Below, piece after piece: positions 1 through 8,038 of a stretch of DNA of 64,000 bases. The notes below the pieces were generated by a model. It worked only from the letters and a program-made list of their open reading frames with translations, was not told the DNA's origin and made no database searches. Location of the stretch: assembly GCF_046271865.1 (NCBI RefSeq), contig NZ_CP176580.1, positions 496,001 through 560,000 of the forward strand, read 5' to 3'. How positions within the stretch are numbered: the stretch's first letter is position 1; each line of letters begins with the position of its first letter. The stretch is from Nitrincola salilacus (GTDB taxonomy: Bacteria; Pseudomonadota; Gammaproteobacteria; Pseudomonadales; Balneatricaceae). The translations under genes were made by a program, and so were the position numbers.

Positions 1-488
1 ATCAGGGCTTCGCCTGCTACGGCCATGATCAGGTAGATACGACCTGCCCGCAGGGCTTCCACCGAACGGGTGTGGATCACCAGGCCATAACCAGCAAAGG
101 TCATCAGCGCGAAGAAGAGGTAGAAACTGACGACGTCGGCGGAGATGATCAGCCCGAGATTACCGCAGAGTGTCAGCAGCCACAGAAGGTGAAAACTCTT
201 CTCGCGCGCATCGCCTGCCATGTAGCCACGTGCATAAATGGAGCAGCTTCCCCACAACAGAGCAGTAAGAATCAAAAACACACGGCGAAGGTCATCCACC
301 AGCCAGTCGCTGCCTAGAAGCAGCCAGGGCAGTTCGATATGCATCGCTGCGCCGCTCAGGCCGATAAGCAGTGCTGGCAGCACGGCCAAGGGTGTCAGTC
401 TGCAGGCAGTTTCACGCCATCGGGGGATACACCAGATCAGACATAACAGGAGTGGCGTCAGGGGGATCAGTATCAGGTTATGGCTCAT
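1..488 (-). CDS. Proton-translocating antiporter subunit (NuoL/M-like), partial
   Basis: The gene starts at ATG 488 and leaves the window at position 1, so only about 162 N-terminal residues are seen. They are very hydrophobic, with several predicted membrane helices and the family segment GRIYLIMAVAGEA, close to GRIYLAYTLSGGA in the next gene. The start overlaps the stop of the 485-1978 gene (ATGA), so it is the last visible cistron of the Mrp-like operon. By family it should be an antiporter-like, proton- or cation-conducting membrane subunit related to NuoL/NuoM/MnhD. The exact subunit type cannot be assigned without the C-terminal part. Confidence 0.75.
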   Translation of the reverse strand, partial: MSHNLILIPLTPLLLCLIWCIPRWRETACRLTPLAVLPALLIGLSGAAMHIELPWLLLGSDWLVDDLRRVFLILTALLWGSCSIYARGYMAGDAREKSFHLLWLLTLCGNLGLIISADVVSFYLFFALMTFAGYGLVIHTRSVEALRAGRIYLIMAVAGEAL

Positions 489-1978
489 GGCAGATACTCC
501 CGGGTGGTGATCAGTTCTGCCCAGCCCAGCGGGCTGACCTGCAGCCCGGCAAAGAGCCCGGCTGCAATGCTCAGCAGCGCGGTGGCCAAAGCTGGATACA
601 GTAACAGCGGAGCGGTATCACGATAGCGGGTGATCATCTCGTTGGGCCAACTGGCCGGCAGAGGCTTGAACCAGATGCGATAGAGCAGGGGCAGGAAGTA
701 GGCCGCATTCAGCAGACTGCTGGCCACCAGTACCGTCACAACCCAGTCCATGCCTGCCAGCAGTGCACCACTACCGAGATACCATTTGCTGATAAAGCCC
801 GCCACCGGAGGCAGGCCGATCATGCCGAAGGCGCCTACCGTGAAGGCGGCACTGGTCAGTGGCATACGCGTGCCGACACCATCCAGCTCCTGGATTTTGT
901 GGATACCCAGAGTTTCGGCATAGTTACCGGCACAGAAAAACAGCGTGACCTTCATCAGCCCCTGATGCAACAGGTGCACCAGCCCGCCAATGGTGCCGAG
1001 TGGGCCGAACAGGGTGATCCCGAGGATGATGTAGGAGACCTGGCTGACGGTCGAGTAGGCCAGTCGCCGCTTGATATCCGACTGCTGCAGCGCTCGCAGT
1101 GATCCATAAATAATGGTGATTGAGGCGATGATGGCCAGCGGGGTCAGCAGCCCCTGTTGCCAGGAGTAGTCGATGCCATACACGTCATAAACTACCCGTA
1201 CTATGCCGAAAGCTCCGGCTTTGACGACCGCAACAGCGTGTAACAGCGCGCTGACCGGCGCTGGAGCAACCATCGCAATGGGTAGCCAGCCATGCAGGGG
1301 CACGAGTGCCGCCTTGACCCCCAGCCCGATAATCAGCAGAGCAAAGACCAGATGCAGCAGAGGATGCAGATTGGGTGCCATCTCGGCCACCCGCTGCAGA
1401 TCACCGAACTCGATATCACCGGCGAGCGCATAGATGGAAACGATGCCGATCAAGAGCACCGCACCGCCACTGAGGGTATAAGCCAGATAGATCCGGCCTG
1501 CGCGCAGTGACTCCGGCGTGCCGCGATGCACGATCAGTGGATAGGTGGAGAGAGTCAGAAGCTCATAGAAAATAAAAAACGTAAACAGATTGCCCGCCAG
1601 CGAGATCCCCATGGTACTGGCAACGCAGAGGCTGAAAAATCCAAAGAAGCGGCTGCGATTAGCAGATCCTTCCAGATAACCAATTGCATAAAGGGTGGTA
1701 AACAGCCAGAGCATGGAGGAGAGTCCGGCAAACAGCATTGCCAGCGCATCGGCGCGCAGGATCATCGAAAGCCCCGGCAGCACCTCCAGCCGCAGCTCCG
1801 GTCGAAAGCCGGCTACGACATATTGAATCAGCAACAGAATCAGGGCTATTTTGAGCAGGGCCGCACCCAGGTTGACGATGCTGCGCAGGCGATGCTCCTT
1901 CTCTGGCAGCATGAATATCACCATGGCTGCGAGGAAGGAGGTCATCAGCACAATCAGTGGCAACAGATTGATCATCAT
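485..1978 (-). CDS. Proton-conducting antiporter subunit, MnhD/NuoM-like (second copy)
   Basis: 497 residues with about 14 predicted membrane helices, matching the proton-antiporter module shared by complex I NuoL/M/N and Mrp MnhA/D. Visible landmarks are a glutamate-bearing helix around residues 135-145 (FIFYELLTLSTYPLI), a LHGWLPIAMVAPAPVSALLH segment near residue 230, and a KRRLAYSTVSQVSYI segment near residue 305, all typical of channel-forming subunits. It overlaps both neighbours by 4 bp. With the upstream MnhD and the downstream partial gene it gives three antiporter-like subunits in one operon. The transported ion (Na+, K+ or H+) cannot be told from sequence. Confidence 0.85.
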   Translation of the reverse strand: MMINLLPLIVLMTSFLAAMVIFMLPEKEHRLRSIVNLGAALLKIALILLLIQYVVAGFRPELRLEVLPGLSMILRADALAMLFAGLSSMLWLFTTLYAIGYLEGSANRSRFFGFFSLCVASTMGISLAGNLFTFFIFYELLTLSTYPLIVHRGTPESLRAGRIYLAYTLSGGAVLLIGIVSIYALAGDIEFGDLQRVAEMAPNLHPLLHLVFALLIIGLGVKAALVPLHGWLPIAMVAPAPVSALLHAVAVVKAGAFGIVRVVYDVYGIDYSWQQGLLTPLAIIASITIIYGSLRALQQSDIKRRLAYSTVSQVSYIILGITLFGPLGTIGGLVHLLHQGLMKVTLFFCAGNYAETLGIHKIQELDGVGTRMPLTSAAFTVGAFGMIGLPPVAGFISKWYLGSGALLAGMDWVVTVLVASSLLNAAYFLPLLYRIWFKPLPASWPNEMITRYRDTAPLLLYPALATALLSIAAGLFAGLQVSPLGWAELITTREYLP

Positions 1979-3510
1979 CGCCAGCGCTCCGACATGCCTT
2001 GCAGTGTTTCGTAGGTTGTGGCCTCAAGCAGATCCGGTAACAGCTCCGGCGATACACCGGGTGGCAGAATATCCGGCAGCGTCAGCAGTTGCAGTGGCCA
2101 GGTGGCGGCAAAGCCCAGCAATATGCTGGCGCCGGACAACACCAGCGCGCAGAGCTCGAGCCCCAGGGCTGGGTGGCGGAAGGTGTCGGTATTATCTGCC
2201 TCTCGAAACGAGTAGTGAAACACCCGAAACACATAGGCGGCAGAGAGCAGTCCACCGAACAGCATGACCGGAATCCACCACCATTGCTCGCTCGCCAGTG
2301 CGCTTTGCAATAGCAACCATTTGGCACTGAAGCCTCCGCTGGGCGGCAGGCCCATCAGGCTGACACCGGCGAGACCGAAGCCAAAGATACTCAGTGGGCG
2401 ATACTGGCTGGTACCGGCCAGCGCGCTCAGCTCGGGGCGTCCGGTGCAGAGAATCAGATTGCCGGCTGCCAGAAACATACCAGCCTTGGCCAGCGCATGC
2501 GCCAGCAGCATCAGGACGCCACCCTGCAGGGCCAGAGTTGACGCCTCTGTATTATCTGCCCGCAGCAGCGGAAACATCAGCATGATGTAGCCGATCTGAG
2601 CGACGGTGGAGTAAGCGACCACTCGCTTCAGGAGTGTCTGACGCAGGGCCATCCATCCTCCCCATGCGATGGCCAGTGCGCCCATCCAACCCAACAGTTG
2701 GGAGGCATCCGGTGCCAGTTCATGGATGCGCAGCTCTATCCACAGGCGCAGTAGAATGTACAGCGATGCCTTGATCACCAGTGCAGACAAGAGTGCGCTG
2801 ACAGGTGTCAGTGCACCGCCATGTGCCGGGGGCAGCCAGGTGTGCAGGGGGAAAAGGGCACTTTTCAGCAGCAGCCCCATCGCCATGGCTGCTACGGCGA
2901 TGAGACTGGCGATGCCGGGTTGCAGTTGCTGTGACAGGTCAGTCAGCGACAGGGTGCCATGAGCGCCATACAGCAGGGCCACGCCAAGCAGATAAGCCAG
3001 TGAACCGAGCAGCGCAGCCAGCAGATAACGTATCGCCGCCACCAGAGCCTCTTTGCTCCCTGAAAAGGCAACCAGCCCGACAGCGGCCAGACTCAGCAGC
3101 TCCAATCCGACATAGAGGTTGAAAATATCTGCTGCCAGCCAGATACCGTTCAAGGCGGCCCACATAAACCAGTACAGCGGCCAGAAATTTGAACGCAGAG
3201 GGCCGGGGGGCAGATAGAGCGCCGCATACACGGCACTGACCGATGCGATGGTCGACGTCATCAACACAAACAGCACAGCGAGACCATCGGCACGCAGTGC
3301 GATGCCCAGGGGCGCCTCCCAGTTTCCCAGTGAGTGAGTGATGGGGCCCTGTTGCAGCAAGAGCAACAGCAATGCAACCGATGCCATCAGTTGTATCACG
3401 ATGGCGGCAAACGTGATCAGCAAGCGAGTGCGTTCGGATAGCAGCATGCAGATCACAGCCGCGGCCAGTGGTGTGATCATCAACAGTGGGATGGGTGCAT
3501 TCTGCATCAT
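1975..3510 (-). CDS. mnhD: Na+/H+ antiporter subunit D (MnhD/MrpD-like)
   Basis: 511 residues and about 14 predicted helices. It carries the proton-antiporter family segments LFPLHTWLPPAHGGALTPVS near residue 220 and KRVVAYSTVAQIGYIML near residue 295, including the lysine and histidine residues used for proton transfer in the family. It follows mnhC with a 4-bp overlap, the usual C-D order of Mrp operons. The long antisense reading frames opposite it are shadows. Assignment to D rather than A rests on length and position after mnhC; a large MnhA-type subunit is not seen upstream. Confidence 0.87.
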   Translation of the reverse strand: MMQNAPIPLLMITPLAAAVICMLLSERTRLLITFAAIVIQLMASVALLLLLLQQGPITHSLGNWEAPLGIALRADGLAVLFVLMTSTIASVSAVYAALYLPPGPLRSNFWPLYWFMWAALNGIWLAADIFNLYVGLELLSLAAVGLVAFSGSKEALVAAIRYLLAALLGSLAYLLGVALLYGAHGTLSLTDLSQQLQPGIASLIAVAAMAMGLLLKSALFPLHTWLPPAHGGALTPVSALLSALVIKASLYILLRLWIELRIHELAPDASQLLGWMGALAIAWGGWMALRQTLLKRVVAYSTVAQIGYIMLMFPLLRADNTEASTLALQGGVLMLLAHALAKAGMFLAAGNLILCTGRPELSALAGTSQYRPLSIFGFGLAGVSLMGLPPSGGFSAKWLLLQSALASEQWWWIPVMLFGGLLSAAYVFRVFHYSFREADNTDTFRHPALGLELCALVLSGASILLGFAATWPLQLLTLPDILPPGVSPELLPDLLEATTYETLQGMSERWR

Positions 3511-3812
3511 CGATAATCGTCCTCCGGCAGCTCCGTGGATGCACAGAGCTGTAACCAGCGACGGATCAGATAAAGAGCAAGTGCGGTGGCCGAAACGGCA
3601 ACCACAATACCGGTCAGGACCAGTGCCTGGGGGACAGGGTCAGCCTGGCCGCTGCGCTGCGCCATTCCTACCAGCAATAGAAAAACGCCACTGCCCATGA
3701 TATTGAACGCCAGCAGTTTGCGAATCAGGTGTGTGTGCAGCATAAAGCCAAACAGACCGATGGAGCAGAGGCCTATGCCAGCCAGGCTGAAGATCATGGC
3801 ACTGCTGCTCAT
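3507..3812 (-). CDS. mnhC: Na+/H+ antiporter subunit C (MnhC/NuoK-like)
   Basis: 101 residues with three predicted helices, the normal size and topology of MnhC and of complex I NuoK. The segment RKLLAFNIMGSGVFLLLVG and the following DPVPQALVLTGIVVAVSATA match the family well. It sits between the fused B subunit and MnhD with 4-bp overlaps on both sides. The role is a small membrane subunit that helps form the ion-translocating core of the Mrp complex in the inner membrane. Confidence 0.88.
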   Translation of the reverse strand: MSSSAMIFSLAGIGLCSIGLFGFMLHTHLIRKLLAFNIMGSGVFLLLVGMAQRSGQADPVPQALVLTGIVVAVSATALALYLIRRWLQLCASTELPEDDYR

Positions 3813-4759
3813 ATCTGCCTCTCCTGTTCCGGCAAGGCAAAATGAGGCAGAGTAAACAGACTCAGCAGAATCAGGCCGATCGAGAAGGTCAGAGCCAGCT
3901 CTATGAGCAGAATCAGCGTGCCTGCCAGTCCGTCGGGGTAGGTCAGCAGTGGCTGGCCACCAATCAGTGCACTGGCAGCCACCAGCAGGAATACACTGAA
4001 ACCGAGCAATAATCCTGCGCGCATCAACCGCTCGCTGGTGCGCAGCGCCAGACGAAAACCGGACAGGTGCAGCAGAATACCGGTTGCCGCCAGGACAGCA
4101 CCGGCCTGAAAGGCACCACCGGGCTGTTTCGATCCGGCCCAGAGCAGATAACTGCTGACCATCAACATCAGGGGGACCAGCAGTGCCAGACAGGCCTGCA
4201 GTAGAGGGTTGGGGAGTGTCGGCAGTGACAGCTGAGCGGCATCTTTGTCTGCCAGCGTCAGCCCGACCAGTATGGCGACCACCAGAACACCTATTTCCAA
4301 CAAGGTGTCATAGCTGCGGAAGTTGAGCAGTACTGCCGTGATTGGGTGATCGACACCACTGTTTGGCAAGGCTTTGATGACCTGCTCAGCCAGCATGGTG
4401 GGTGTAGAGGGTGTATCCAACAGAGCCCAGACCAGCAGGCCTGCCAGACTGAGGCTACTGATCAGTGCAACCCAGAAACGGCTGGACCTGAGCCTGATCG
4501 GGCTGGATTCCTGATCTGCGAGTTTGTGCAGATGCCCGAGCGTATCCAGCAGCAGTACACCGGTGATACCGGCGCCTATGGCTGCTTCTGCCAGCGCGAT
4601 ATCGGGAGCATCCAACCTGATCCACACCAGTGCCAACATCAAACCGAGGAGAATGAAAAAAACCACACCACGAAACAGGGGCAGTGCCGTCAGCGTCAGC
4701 AGCGCAAAAACCCAGAGTGAGCCGAGCAGCAGCAGGTCGAGAAGTAGGGGCATGCTCAC
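3809..4759 (-). CDS. mnhB: Fused DUF4040 / MnhB-type antiporter subunit
   Basis: 316 residues with about nine predicted helices. The N-terminal third resembles the DUF4040 (MbhD or MnhA C-terminal) segment, with LDAPDIALAEAAIGAGITG near residues 48-66. The C-terminal half resembles MnhB, with WAGSKQPGGAFQAGAVLAA near residues 205-224. In MnhA-type systems the first segment is part of the large A subunit. Here it is joined to B, as in membrane-bound hydrogenase-like Mrp modules, where these pieces lie apart from the long A subunit. The GTG start at 4759 overlaps the mnhG stop; an ATG at 4753 is an alternative. Confidence 0.82.
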   Translation of the reverse strand: MSMPLLLDLLLLGSLWVFALLTLTALPLFRGVVFFILLGLMLALVWIRLDAPDIALAEAAIGAGITGVLLLDTLGHLHKLADQESSPIRLRSSRFWVALISSLSLAGLLVWALLDTPSTPTMLAEQVIKALPNSGVDHPITAVLLNFRSYDTLLEIGVLVVAILVGLTLADKDAAQLSLPTLPNPLLQACLALLVPLMLMVSSYLLWAGSKQPGGAFQAGAVLAATGILLHLSGFRLALRTSERLMRAGLLLGFSVFLLVAASALIGGQPLLTYPDGLAGTLILLIELALTFSIGLILLSLFTLPHFALPEQERQI

Positions 4760-5085
4760 TTTTCCTTCCCTGCACTTGTACCTGTACTGCGCTGGGCTTC
4801 TATACCCTGAGCATCACCCTCCCAGGCGACCAGATGCCCACTCAATGCACTGGCCAGCATCACCAGTAGCCAGATCAGCAAGAGTTTAAGCATCAGCAGA
4901 ACAGATCCTGCGCTGAGCATCAGTCCGGCGATGATCAACCCCAGCCCCAGATTATCGGCTTTGGTCAGAGCGTGGATACGGCAATAGGTGTCGGGAAAAC
5001 GCAGCAGGCCCAGTGTTCCGGCGCCGAACATCACGACTCCTGCCAGCAGCAGGAAGCCCTGCAGCAGATCAATCAGAAGGCTCAT
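4756..5085 (-). CDS. mnhG: Na+/H+ antiporter subunit G (MnhG)
   Basis: 109 residues from ATG 5085, which overlaps the end of mnhF by 17 bp. A longer open frame exists upstream but its added N-terminus overlaps mnhF and has no family resemblance. Three predicted helices, with the MnhG hallmark GTLGLLRFPDTYCRIHALTKADNLG near residues 22-46. MnhG is a small membrane subunit needed for assembly and activity of Mrp antiporters. The C-terminal tail after about residue 85 is polar and probably cytoplasmic. Confidence 0.86.
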   Translation of the reverse strand: MSLLIDLLQGFLLLAGVVMFGAGTLGLLRFPDTYCRIHALTKADNLGLGLIIAGLMLSAGSVLLMLKLLLIWLLVMLASALSGHLVAWEGDAQGIEAQRSTGTSAGKEK

Positions 5086-5365
5086 GCTCAGGCTCTTGTG
5101 GCTGGTGGCGAGCATTGCTCCAGACCCTGCTGACAAACGCGACACTTGCCAGAGCCGCGAGCAGGGACAGAACCAGCGCTGCATCACGTGCGGCTGGCAA
5201 TGACTGTAGCTCGGCCAGAAGCAAGAGAATAGCGACGCCCGTGGTTCCAAACAGCTGTGCTGAAAGTATTCGATCGGCAGAGCGTGGTCCGTGCCAGACC
5301 CGGATAAGCCCAACCAGCAGCGTAATCAGCAGCAGGATAATGCAGAGTATATAAAGGTTATTCAT
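5069..5365 (-). CDS. mnhF: Na+/H+ antiporter subunit F (MnhF)
   Basis: 98 residues from ATG 5365, which overlaps the mnhE stop by 4 bp (ATGA). The family motif RVWHGPRSADRILSAQLFG is seen near residues 22-40, between the first and second of three predicted helices. The longer upstream frame would read through mnhE and is rejected. Order E-F-G is the normal Mrp order. The polar C-terminus (NARHQPQEPEHEPSD) is encoded in the overlap with mnhG. Confidence 0.87.
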   Translation of the reverse strand: MNNLYILCIILLLITLLVGLIRVWHGPRSADRILSAQLFGTTGVAILLLLAELQSLPAARDAALVLSLLAALASVAFVSRVWSNARHQPQEPEHEPSD

Positions 5366-5898
5366 GTGAGACTCGTCCTGAGGCCGTAGAGCGTCTGAAT
5401 TCGGTGTTCCAGTATTTTGGCATCGGCCTGAGGGTTGTTTGATGTATCCAGACAGTGCAGTCGAATCAAAGAGTCTGACTGGCGTTTGACGCTGAGAGTT
5501 CCCGGCAGCAGGCTGATGGTGATCATGAACAGCCACGATGGTTGGCCTTCAGGCAGGTCTATCTGCAGATCCAGCATACCGGGATTGAGTGGAAGGGAGG
5601 GTGTCAGCGTGCGCCGCAGAATATCCAGTCCGGCGATAATGGATACGGTAATAAAATAGAGGCAGAAGCGTGGCAGTGCCAGAAGCCTGATCCGGTAACG
5701 CCCGGGGGGGGCCAGCTGCAGACTGGCCCAGACCACCAGCAGGGATGTCGGGATACCCATCCAACCGCTGCCGATGAGGTCATCGCTCAATACCCACCAT
5801 ACCAGCAGTGCCAGCAAAAACCGCTGCAGGGCGGACACTGCCTTGACATGCCAGTCATGTGACTCCATCTGTCTGATTTCCTGATGTGCATTGGCCAT
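5362..5898 (-). CDS. mnhE: Na+/H+ antiporter subunit E (MnhE)
   Basis: 178 residues, the usual length for MnhE. Two or three hydrophobic helices lie in the first 100 residues, followed by a soluble domain with the family-typical LMITISLLPGTLSV near residues 123-137. It is the first Mrp gene on the minus strand, preceded by an AAGGA ribosome-binding site. The gene begins only 49 bp after the stop of the NIT-domain gene, and I see no terminator in between, so transcripts of the nasA operon could run into it. That link is inference. Confidence 0.85.
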   Translation of the reverse strand: MANAHQEIRQMESHDWHVKAVSALQRFLLALLVWWVLSDDLIGSGWMGIPTSLLVVWASLQLAPPGRYRIRLLALPRFCLYFITVSIIAGLDILRRTLTPSLPLNPGMLDLQIDLPEGQPSWLFMITISLLPGTLSVKRQSDSLIRLHCLDTSNNPQADAKILEHRIQTLYGLRTSLT

Positions 5899-5947
5899 AG
5901 GTCCTTAGCCTAAGGTAAAGGCACGTGCTTCTCAAGCAGTCAAAGGG

Positions 5948-6844
5948 TCAGTGGCTGCTCAGCTCATGATTCAGATGTTCAAGGGCGGTATCGACCAGTG
6001 TGAACAGTGCGTCGATGGTCAGGGTTGCCTGGGCAAAGTAGCTCTTTGCCGCAATCGCTGTTTTCTCGCTACGCAGCAGCTCCTGTTCGATACACAGCAG
6101 CAGGCTGCATACTGCGGCTTCCGGTGCCAGCAGATTGAACAGATTGTTATCGGGACTCTTGTGCCGCAGCATGGTGAAGGCAGTGTCAGACAGAGCCTGA
6201 ATCTTATCGCGAAGAAAGCGCAAGCGAATGCGCTCCTGTGCACTGCTCTGCCCAGCTGCAGCGATCCCTGTGCCCAATGCACGGGCCTGGCCTGCCCACT
6301 CAGCAGCCTGTATCACTTCCCGCCAGATATAGGGCTGATAGCTCAGCAGTCGATTCTTGTCCGGAAGATGGAGGCTTTCTGCGACATCTTCCGCCAGAAA
6401 AATCAGATTACCGATCATGCGATTATGCTGCTGCAGGTTGTTATCCGGCGTGACGTGATGAGTGTCTCGGCCCAGACGTGACCAGTGATCGGTAATCCCC
6501 AGCCAGCGCTCGTTGTCCTTGAGAAAGGCACTGAACTCATTGCTGGACTCATTTCTGAAATTGTTATTTAACTCACTTTTTAACTGCAGGCGGGTATTGA
6601 TTCTGGTGCGTACCTGTTGCAGATCCGAGCTGAGGCTTTTATCACCTCGCAACAGGCCTGTGCTGAGCCCTCGATGACGCTGCAGATCGGCGATCAGTTC
6701 ACGCAACAGCGTCAGCAGACGAACACCCTGTTTCTGTCTTTTCAAGGTTCGACTCTGCAGATGCCAGCGCAGCAGCAGTAACAATACAGTTGCGGTGATC
6801 AGGAGTAGTAGAGTGAGTATTAACACTGTGGAATCAGGCATCAT
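5948..6844 (-). CDS. Membrane-anchored NIT-like (nitrate/nitrite sensing) protein
   Basis: 298 residues. Residues 7-26 form one strongly hydrophobic helix, followed directly by basic residues (RTLKRQKQ). By the positive-inside rule the large C-terminal part should be cytoplasmic. That part begins with LQRHRGLSTGLLRGD, the start signature of NIT domains (compare LQRERGVSNVFLV in NasR here), and stays helical for about 240 residues. There is no output domain: no ANTAR, HAMP, kinase or methyl-accepting segment. It lies 6 bp after the chemoreceptor gene, last in the nasA operon. I infer a nitrate- or nitrite-binding partner of that receptor. NIT assignment is by motif only. Confidence 0.68.
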   Translation of the reverse strand: MMPDSTVLILTLLLLITATVLLLLLRWHLQSRTLKRQKQGVRLLTLLRELIADLQRHRGLSTGLLRGDKSLSSDLQQVRTRINTRLQLKSELNNNFRNESSNEFSAFLKDNERWLGITDHWSRLGRDTHHVTPDNNLQQHNRMIGNLIFLAEDVAESLHLPDKNRLLSYQPYIWREVIQAAEWAGQARALGTGIAAAGQSSAQERIRLRFLRDKIQALSDTAFTMLRHKSPDNNLFNLLAPEAAVCSLLLCIEQELLRSEKTAIAAKSYFAQATLTIDALFTLVDTALEHLNHELSSH

Positions 6845-6850
6845 GACAGA

Positions 6851-8038
6851 TCACCTCGCTTGTTCCGGGTTGACGGTTGTCCCTATGGTGAGCTGGGCAA
6901 GGTGATGGGCTATCGCTTTGGTCTGGAATGCCGCACGATTGTTCTCCTCATTGCCCTGTCGTACCTGATCGACCAGCGCCGCAATCTCGGTTGCGGCCAG
7001 ATTCTGCTGACCAGTGCTGACGGCGACCAGCGCTACTTGTTCAGCCACCTGAAGGCTTTGCTGATCAATATGATCAAGTGCAGCTCTGACATCACCGACA
7101 CTGCTGACGCTTTCATCGGCAAGCCCCGACAGGTGCCCCATATGCTCTGTGACCTGAGCAATGTAGCTCTGTACCGAGTCGATACTGTTGCTGATCTCTA
7201 TAGCGGAGCGCTGGCTGCGCTGTGCGAGGCCACGTACTTCGTCAGCAACGACGGCGAAGCCGCGCCCGGCCTCACCGGCTCTGGCGGCCTCAATGGCAGC
7301 ATTCAGCGCGAGCAGATTGGTCTGATCAGAAATATCGCTGATCACCCCTGACATCTGGTTGATCATGCGTGAGTTATCACCGAGCTTGATGATCAGTTCA
7401 TTGGTAGCAGCGGCATTCTGCGCCATGATGCTGATGCGCTGTACCAGATCCTCAAGGCGTATGCTCCCCTCTTTAACCTGACCACCGGCCAGCTCACTGG
7501 CATGGCGGGACTGCTCGGCCAATGAAGCGACTTCACTGATGCTGGCGTTGAGTTGTTCCACGGCAGCTGCCGCGGTGGAGGCTGCCAGGCTTTGATGTTC
7601 GGCATTCGCCGCCACCTGATCGGCACTCTGCTCCAGTTCGTTTGTGGCATGAGCGATCTCTTCCAGGCGTTGTTTCAGCGTGATGTCCTGCCGTTGAGAT
7701 TCACTCATCAGGCGCTTGATGGTCTGAGTCAGGGGGTTCAGTCCGTTAGTCATTCCGGCGGTCAGATCTGTCTGGTCACGATGATCTCCGTGATCCATCT
7801 GTTCTTCACAGAGCCTGCTCAGCGCAGTCGCTTCACGTTCCAGTTGTATCAGGCTGGTCAGCGAGATAAAAGTGATCGACAGCATGAACATCAAGGGTAG
7901 AAAGTAGACAGGTAAAAAGGGGATGGGCAGCAGCAGGCTGGAGATCCCGGACAGTGCCATCAGACCGATCAGGTAAGAAAGAGCCCGGATGCCTCCCCAG
8001 TTCAGCACTATTCTGGCTGGCAGATAGAGGGTTCTCAT
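6851..8038 (-). CDS. Methyl-accepting chemotaxis protein without periplasmic sensor domain
   Basis: 395 residues. Two hydrophobic helices (about residues 18-40 and 46-65) are separated by only a few residues, so no ligand-binding domain projects into the periplasm. A long coiled-coil signalling domain follows, with the highly conserved hairpin tip containing NLLALNAAIEAARAGE and GRGFAVVADEVRGLA at about residues 245-280. The protein should dock CheA/CheW at the inner membrane. Its ATG overlaps the nasA stop (ATGA) and the NIT-domain gene follows by 6 bp. Sensing must come from the membrane, cytoplasm or a partner; the NIT protein is the obvious candidate. Confidence 0.9.
   Translation of the reverse strand: MRTLYLPARIVLNWGGIRALSYLIGLMALSGISSLLLPIPFLPVYFLPLMFMLSITFISLTSLIQLEREATALSRLCEEQMDHGDHRDQTDLTAGMTNGLNPLTQTIKRLMSESQRQDITLKQRLEEIAHATNELEQSADQVAANAEHQSLAASTAAAAVEQLNASISEVASLAEQSRHASELAGGQVKEGSIRLEDLVQRISIMAQNAAATNELIIKLGDNSRMINQMSGVISDISDQTNLLALNAAIEAARAGEAGRGFAVVADEVRGLAQRSQRSAIEISNSIDSVQSYIAQVTEHMGHLSGLADESVSSVGDVRAALDHIDQQSLQVAEQVALVAVSTGQQNLAATEIAALVDQVRQGNEENNRAAFQTKAIAHHLAQLTIGTTVNPEQAR

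Noticed and set aside
4756..5313. 185-residue version of MnhG
   Set aside because: The N-terminal 76 residues overlap mnhF and are not family-like; start 5085 gives the normal MnhG.
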